Of a DNA stretch of 64,000 bases, positions 59,930 to 64,000 are shown piece by piece. Both the position numbers and the translations under genes were made by a program. Each line of letters starts with the position of its first letter. The first letter of the stretch is position 1. The stretch comes from Pseudohongiella acticola (GTDB lineage Bacteria > Pseudomonadota > Gammaproteobacteria > Pseudomonadales > Pseudohongiellaceae). A model generated the notes under the pieces. It worked only from the letters and a program-made list of their open reading frames with translations. It was not told the origin of the DNA and searched no databases. Location: the NCBI RefSeq assembly GCF_001758195.1, contig NZ_MASR01000001.1, positions 248,001 to 312,000 on the forward strand. Reading direction: 5' to 3'.

Positions 59930-62641
59930 ATGAGTGAAATTCAACCGGTCGGTGTCGATACGTCAGCCGATCCCAAGTTGTTTGATAGCAGTGCCTTTGA
60001 GCAGCGCCTGCAGACTGGCGAATCTTCAGTTCAGGTGTTCCGGGATGCCTTGACGCATGCCCGGAAGGAGCTCGATTCACGTTACCGTGCCGGGGCCGAA
60101 ATCAGAACGCTGATCACCGGCCGGGCCTGGTTTATGGATCAGATTCTGCAGCGCGCCTGGGCACAGTTCGACTGGGTCAATGCGAACCAGTTAAGTTTGC
60201 TGGCGGTCGGCGGTTACGGTCGTGGAGAATTGCATCCTCACTCAGACATTGATTTGTTGTTCTTGATGCAGGATGAACAGGCAGCAGCCAATAGAGATGC
60301 GCTGAGCGGCTTTTTCGCCTTTCTATGGGACATCAATCTGGAAATTGGGCAAAGTGTTCGCACCATCGCCCAATGTCGTGATGAAGCAGTCAAGGACATT
60401 ACTGTCACCACCAGCCTGATGGAATCGCGCACAATTGTCGGACCCGAGCAGGATCCGGACAGCCTGCGCCAGGAAATGATCACCGTTACCCAGGCAGACG
60501 ACGTCTGGCCGGCGCGAGACTTTTTCACTGCCAAACGCGATGAACAGATTGCCCGTCACAATAAGTACTACGACATCGATTATGCCCTGGAGCCCAACGT
60601 TAAAACCTCCCCCGGTGGACTGCGTGATATTCAGACCATCGGCTGGATTGCCAAGCGACATTATGATGCCGACAACCTGGCCGATCTGGTTAAACTGGGA
60701 TTCCTGCTGCCTTCTGAATATGAGCAATTGATCAAGGGCGAAAAACTGTTGTGGAAACTGCGTTACGGCCTGCATTTACTCGCCGGTCGCAAGGAAGACC
60801 GTTTATTGTTCGACAAGCAGCGCGATCTGGCAGCGATGTTTGGGTATGAGGATGATGACAGGAGTCTTGCTGTTGAAAAGTTGATGCAGGAGTACTACCG
60901 GGCTGTCGCCACCCTGCGCGAGCTGAACGATATGCTGTTGCAGCTTTTTGATGAAGCCATCCTGCGGGCGGGCGAGAACGTTGAAGTTACCGAGATCAAT
61001 AATCGGTTTCAGGTGCGCAACCGCTACATCGAGGTGCGTAATGGTGAGGTCTTCAAACGCTTTCCGTTCGCGTTGATGGAAATTTTTGTGTTGATGGCAC
61101 AGAATCCGGAAATCAAAGGCGTACGTGCCTCCACTATTCGCCTGATACGTGAAAACAGAGCGCTGATTGACGAACAATTCCGGCATGATATACGCAATAC
61201 ATCCCTGTTTATGGAACTGCTGCGCTCTCCGCATGACCTTACGTCGCAGTTACGGCGCATGGCCCGTTATGGGGTACTGGGCCGTTACCTGCCGGAATTT
61301 GGTGCTATCACTGGCAAGATGCAGCATGACCTGTTTCATATTTATACTGTTGATGCCCATACCTTGCAGGTGGTGGAAAACATGCGCCGGTTCCGGCTGC
61401 CTGAAGCAGAAGAGAATTTCCCGATAGCCGCCCATATCGTTAATAAACTGCCCAAAATTGAATTGTTATATATTGCCGGCCTGTATCACGATATCGCAAA
61501 AGGCCGCGGCGGAGACCATTCGACTCTGGGTATGGAAGACGCAACGCTGTTCTGTCAGCGCCATCATCTGAGTGCCTGGGACGCCAAACTGGTGTCATGG
61601 TTGATTGGCAAACACCTGTTGATGTCGATGACCGCGCAGCGCAAGGACATTTCAGATCCTGAAGTCATTCACGATTTTGCCCTTGAAGTGGGCGACAAGC
61701 TGCATCTGGACTACCTGTATGCGCTGACCGTGGCAGATATTAATGCCACCAACCCGACGCTGTGGAACGCGTGGCGGGCGTCGCTGTTGCGTCAGTTATA
61801 TTTGAGCACCAAAAAAGCGTTGCGCCGCGGCCTGGAAAACCCCATTGACCGTATTGATCGCATCAAGGACAAACAGGAAAGTGCGCTTGAGAAACTGCGC
61901 ATCAAGGGTTTCAGCGACACAGATGTGCTGGCGATCTGGGAGAATACCGATGACGAATATTTTGTCCGTGAATCGGCTGCCAATATAGTCTGGCATACGG
62001 AATCCATCGCACGCCACAAAGCCTCCAGCGCAGCGGGAGAAACGCTGGTTCTGGTCCAGGACACAACCGATAGCCTGGCAGAAGGCGCTACCCATATTTT
62101 CATTTACACGGTTAACCGCAATCATCTATTTGCCAGTAGTGCAGCGGCCATGGAGCAGCTTGGCCTGAATATTCAGGACGCGCGTATATTTACGTCGAGT
62201 AAGAACTATTGCATGAACACCTACTCAGTGCTTGAAGGTGACGGCACATCAATTGGTGATAACGTTCGCAGAATCGACGAGATCAAGAAAATACTGAGCC
62301 AGTATCTTGCTGAGCCATCAGCGCACCTGCGGGTAGCCAAAAAGCGGGCCTCACGTAAACTGCAGCATTTCGGTCAGCAAGTGGAAATGGATATCATCAA
62401 TAAAGCGGATCAGCCATGGTCGACGCTGGAACTGAACTGCATTGATAAACCCGGGATTCTTGCCGCAATCGGAAAGGTTTTTGCGGAGCAGGATATTCAA
62501 TTGTTGAATGCACGCATTGCTACGCTTGGTGAACGAGTGGAGGACCTGTTTTTTATTTCCGACGCCAATGACCAGGCCATTGTCGATCAGGACCAGATAG
62601 AACGTCTGCAACAGGCACTGAACCAGGAACTGGCGGTCTGA
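59930..62641 (+). CDS. glnD: Bifunctional PII uridylyltransferase/uridylyl-removing enzyme GlnD
   Basis: Glutamine sensor that uridylylates and de-uridylylates PII proteins and so controls glutamine synthetase. The 903-residue protein has all domains: nucleotidyltransferase GGYGRGELHPHSDIDLLFL (94-112, metal Asp pair), the UR/HD domain with VDAHTLQVVENMRRF and GLYHDIAKGRGGDHS, and two C-terminal ACT domains (HIFIYTVNRNHLFAS; LELNCIDKPGILAAIGKVF). GAGG precedes ATG 59930. Order map-glnD-dapD is conserved in gammaproteobacteria. Confidence 0.97.
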   Translation: MSEIQPVGVDTSADPKLFDSSAFEQRLQTGESSVQVFRDALTHARKELDSRYRAGAEIRTLITGRAWFMDQILQRAWAQFDWVNANQLSLLAVGGYGRGELHPHSDIDLLFLMQDEQAAANRDALSGFFAFLWDINLEIGQSVRTIAQCRDEAVKDITVTTSLMESRTIVGPEQDPDSLRQEMITVTQADDVWPARDFFTAKRDEQIARHNKYYDIDYALEPNVKTSPGGLRDIQTIGWIAKRHYDADNLADLVKLGFLLPSEYEQLIKGEKLLWKLRYGLHLLAGRKEDRLLFDKQRDLAAMFGYEDDDRSLAVEKLMQEYYRAVATLRELNDMLLQLFDEAILRAGENVEVTEINNRFQVRNRYIEVRNGEVFKRFPFALMEIFVLMAQNPEIKGVRASTIRLIRENRALIDEQFRHDIRNTSLFMELLRSPHDLTSQLRRMARYGVLGRYLPEFGAITGKMQHDLFHIYTVDAHTLQVVENMRRFRLPEAEENFPIAAHIVNKLPKIELLYIAGLYHDIAKGRGGDHSTLGMEDATLFCQRHHLSAWDAKLVSWLIGKHLLMSMTAQRKDISDPEVIHDFALEVGDKLHLDYLYALTVADINATNPTLWNAWRASLLRQLYLSTKKALRRGLENPIDRIDRIKDKQESALEKLRIKGFSDTDVLAIWENTDDEYFVRESAANIVWHTESIARHKASSAAGETLVLVQDTTDSLAEGATHIFIYTVNRNHLFASSAAAMEQLGLNIQDARIFTSSKNYCMNTYSVLEGDGTSIGDNVRRIDEIKKILSQYLAEPSAHLRVAKKRASRKLQHFGQQVEMDIINKADQPWSTLELNCIDKPGILAAIGKVFAEQDIQLLNARIATLGERVEDLFFISDANDQAIVDQDQIERLQQALNQELAV

Positions 62642-62645
62642 GTCT

Positions 62646-62990
62646 ATGATCAAACTCTATGGCATCAGTAATTGCGATACCGTTCGCAAAGCAGGTAAAT
62701 GGCTGGACGCCAGGGGCATGCAGTGGACACTGCATGACTACCGCAAACACGGTATTGACGCCGCATTGGCAACCAGAATACTGGGCGTTTTTGGGCCTGA
62801 GCGCGTGATAAACAGGCGTGGCACAACCTGGCGTCAACTGGATGATAAAGATCAGGCAAAAGCGACTGATCCAGTCACCGCAGCTGAGCTGATACAGGCG
62901 CATCCTGCGCTGATCAAGCGACCTATTGTGGTGACCTCCGCGCAGCACTGGTTATTGGGTTACGACGAACTGATGACGCTGTCAGATTAG
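62646..62990 (+). CDS. Spx/ArsC-family reductase-like protein (YffB type)
   Basis: A 114-residue thioredoxin-fold protein. KLYGISNCDTVRKAGKWLD has a single Cys with CxxxR-like spacing, typical of YffB rather than a true arsenate reductase, which needs further catalytic residues. INRRGTTWRQLDD and LIKRPIVVT (with the Arg of the RPI loop) are family features. Glutathione-linked reduction has been proposed for YffB. It follows glnD by 4 bp and precedes dapD, as in Pseudomonas; operon likely. Confidence 0.92.
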   Translation: MIKLYGISNCDTVRKAGKWLDARGMQWTLHDYRKHGIDAALATRILGVFGPERVINRRGTTWRQLDDKDQAKATDPVTAAELIQAHPALIKRPIVVTSAQHWLLGYDELMTLSD

Positions 62991-63077
62991 CAGGCCAGAT
63001 TCGAATTATTATTGCAGGCCACCCGCGTTGCAGCTGGGGCCAGAACAACAGACTATTTTCAGGAGAGACAGACAGCA

Positions 63078-64000
63078 ATGAGCACACCACAATTACATAG
63101 CTTTGGCCTGGGCATCGCAACTACCGATGCCCAACAGGAAATCATTGAAGTGTATTACCCACAACCAGTCGTCGACCCTGCACTGGAAACGCTGGCCGGC
63201 CTGATTCGTGACTGTGGTTATCGCGGTGGCAATGAGTGTATTACGCTGACACCGGCACACTTGCGCAGCTTGCTGGATACACCGGAAGCAAAAACAGACC
63301 CTGCGTTTGCTGCGATTGTCGACACGCTCGCCGGCAGTGAACAGACCGTTGTGGCGATGTTCATAGCAGAAGACAGAGCGCCCACAAGCGTCGCTGAAGT
63401 CTACCTGAAACTGCAGCTGCTATCGCACCGCCTGGCCAAACCACATGGTCTGAATCTGCAGGGTGCTTTTGGTGTCCTGCGGAATATCGCCTGGACCAAC
63501 CATGGCGCGATCGCTCTTGAGGATCTGCCCGCCCGCCAACTGCTGGCCAGGTCCCAGGGACAGCTCATTGATGTCATGTCAGTCGACAAATTCCCCAAGA
63601 TGACCAACTATGTTGTGCCTGCCGGTATCCGAATTGCAGACACTGCCCGTGTGAGGCTGGGGGCCTATGTCGGCGAAGGGACCACGGTCATGCATGAAGG
63701 TTTTATCAATTTTAATGCGGGAACCGAAGGTACTGCGATGATCGAAGGGCGTATTTCTGCTGGCGTCATGATTGGCGAAGGTAGTGACCTGGGCGGCGGA
63801 TGCTCCACCATGGGCACGCTCTCAGGCGGCGGTACTGCCATTATTTCAGTCGGCCGCGATTGCCTGATTGGTGCGAACGCTGGCATTGGCATTGCCCTGG
63901 GTGATCGTTGCATCGTTGAGGCCGGGTTGTATGTGACGGGTGGTACCAAGGTTAGCCTGCTGGACAATGAAAACAATCTGGTAGAGCTGATTAAAGCGAA
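63078..64000 (+). CDS. dapD: Tetrahydrodipicolinate N-succinyltransferase (3' end outside window)
   Basis: Lysine/diaminopimelate pathway enzyme transferring succinyl from succinyl-CoA to tetrahydrodipicolinate. The frame opens at ATG 63078 (MSTPQLHSFGLG) with AGGAGA upstream and has no stop before the window ends, leaving 307 codons. It is the longer Pseudomonas/actinobacterial-type DapD (about 344 residues), not the 274-residue E. coli type: VAEVYLKLQLLSHR, MSVDKFPKMTNYVVPAGIRI, then left-handed beta-helix repeats (GAYVGEGTTVMHEGFINFNA, GLYVTGGTKVSLL). About 35 residues are missing at the 3' end. Confidence 0.95.
   Translation, partial: MSTPQLHSFGLGIATTDAQQEIIEVYYPQPVVDPALETLAGLIRDCGYRGGNECITLTPAHLRSLLDTPEAKTDPAFAAIVDTLAGSEQTVVAMFIAEDRAPTSVAEVYLKLQLLSHRLAKPHGLNLQGAFGVLRNIAWTNHGAIALEDLPARQLLARSQGQLIDVMSVDKFPKMTNYVVPAGIRIADTARVRLGAYVGEGTTVMHEGFINFNAGTEGTAMIEGRISAGVMIGEGSDLGGGCSTMGTLSGGGTAIISVGRDCLIGANAGIGIALGDRCIVEAGLYVTGGTKVSLLDNENNLVELIKA

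Overview
The window reads as a dense chromosomal segment of a non-enteric gammaproteobacterium. The block from yccA to purB (about 16.7-41.9 kb: yccA, tusDCBE, cysG, serS, rarA, lolA, ftsK, trxB, aat, infA, clpA/clpS, cspD, nudJ, mnmA, hflD, purB) follows, as I recall it, the order of the Pseudomonas aeruginosa yccA-tus-...-purB region. The pabB/thrH/cysH/cysB and map/glnD/arsC-like/dapD groups are also typical of the Pseudomonas/Oceanospirillales/Cellvibrionales side. A full Entner-Doudoroff operon, an iron-sulfur APS reductase and a 23S U2457 synthase fit a free-living aerobic heterotroph. I cannot name the genus.

Layout. 0-8.6 kb: end of a calcium-dependent PI-PLC, then the minus-strand zwf-pgl-edd-eda operon, a histidine-rich TonB-dependent receptor and a YaiL-like protein. 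8.6-16 kb: a class D beta-lactamase convergent with a blaI / M56-TonB pair, a secreted M20 peptidase, L-serine dehydratase and a dynamin-like GTPase. 16-16.5 kb: tRNA-Ser(TGA) with a tandemly duplicated 3' flank. 16.7-28 kb: yccA, tusDCBE, purC, rraA, a RIO kinase and MATE pump, facing cysG, serS, crcB, rarA and lolA. 28-35.5 kb: ftsK, trxB, aat, infA, clpA, clpS. 35.7-43 kb: cspD, rluE, moaCDE, nudJ-mnmA-hflD-purB and roxA. 43-48 kb: a secretin-domain exported protein, pabB, a 13-bp tandem array, thrH, cysH and cysB. 48-55.6 kb: a 5'-nucleotidase, patatin lipase, ugd, dbpA, a GST, a UDP-glucuronate epimerase and a VanZ-like protein. 55.7-58.9 kb: a two-gene operon of an ATP-grasp enzyme and a large unassigned protein. 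59-64 kb: map, glnD, a Spx/ArsC-like gene and dapD, which runs off the end.

How the genes work together. Glucose 6-phosphate goes to pyruvate and glyceraldehyde 3-phosphate through zwf-pgl-edd-eda. cysH, cysB, cysG (siroheme) and perhaps the nucleotidase belong to sulfate assimilation. tusDCBE and mnmA form one tRNA 2-thiouridine relay. ugd and the epimerase give UDP-glucuronate and UDP-galacturonate. ClpS, ClpA and Aat form the N-degron pathway.

The best candidate for something undescribed is the coupled pair at 55701-58893. The unassigned 658-residue protein carries Gln395, Cys401, His559 and Asn580, with order and spacing close to the papain active site, and it is translated from an overlap with an ATP-grasp gene. 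A bond-forming and a bond-breaking enzyme in one operon suggest a peptide or amide modification cycle. Other signals worth a look are a zwf leader hairpin that buries the ribosome binding site, the tRNA-derived duplication, the BlaR-like protein with a TonB domain in place of a penicillin sensor, and the stop-rich array at the pabB terminus.
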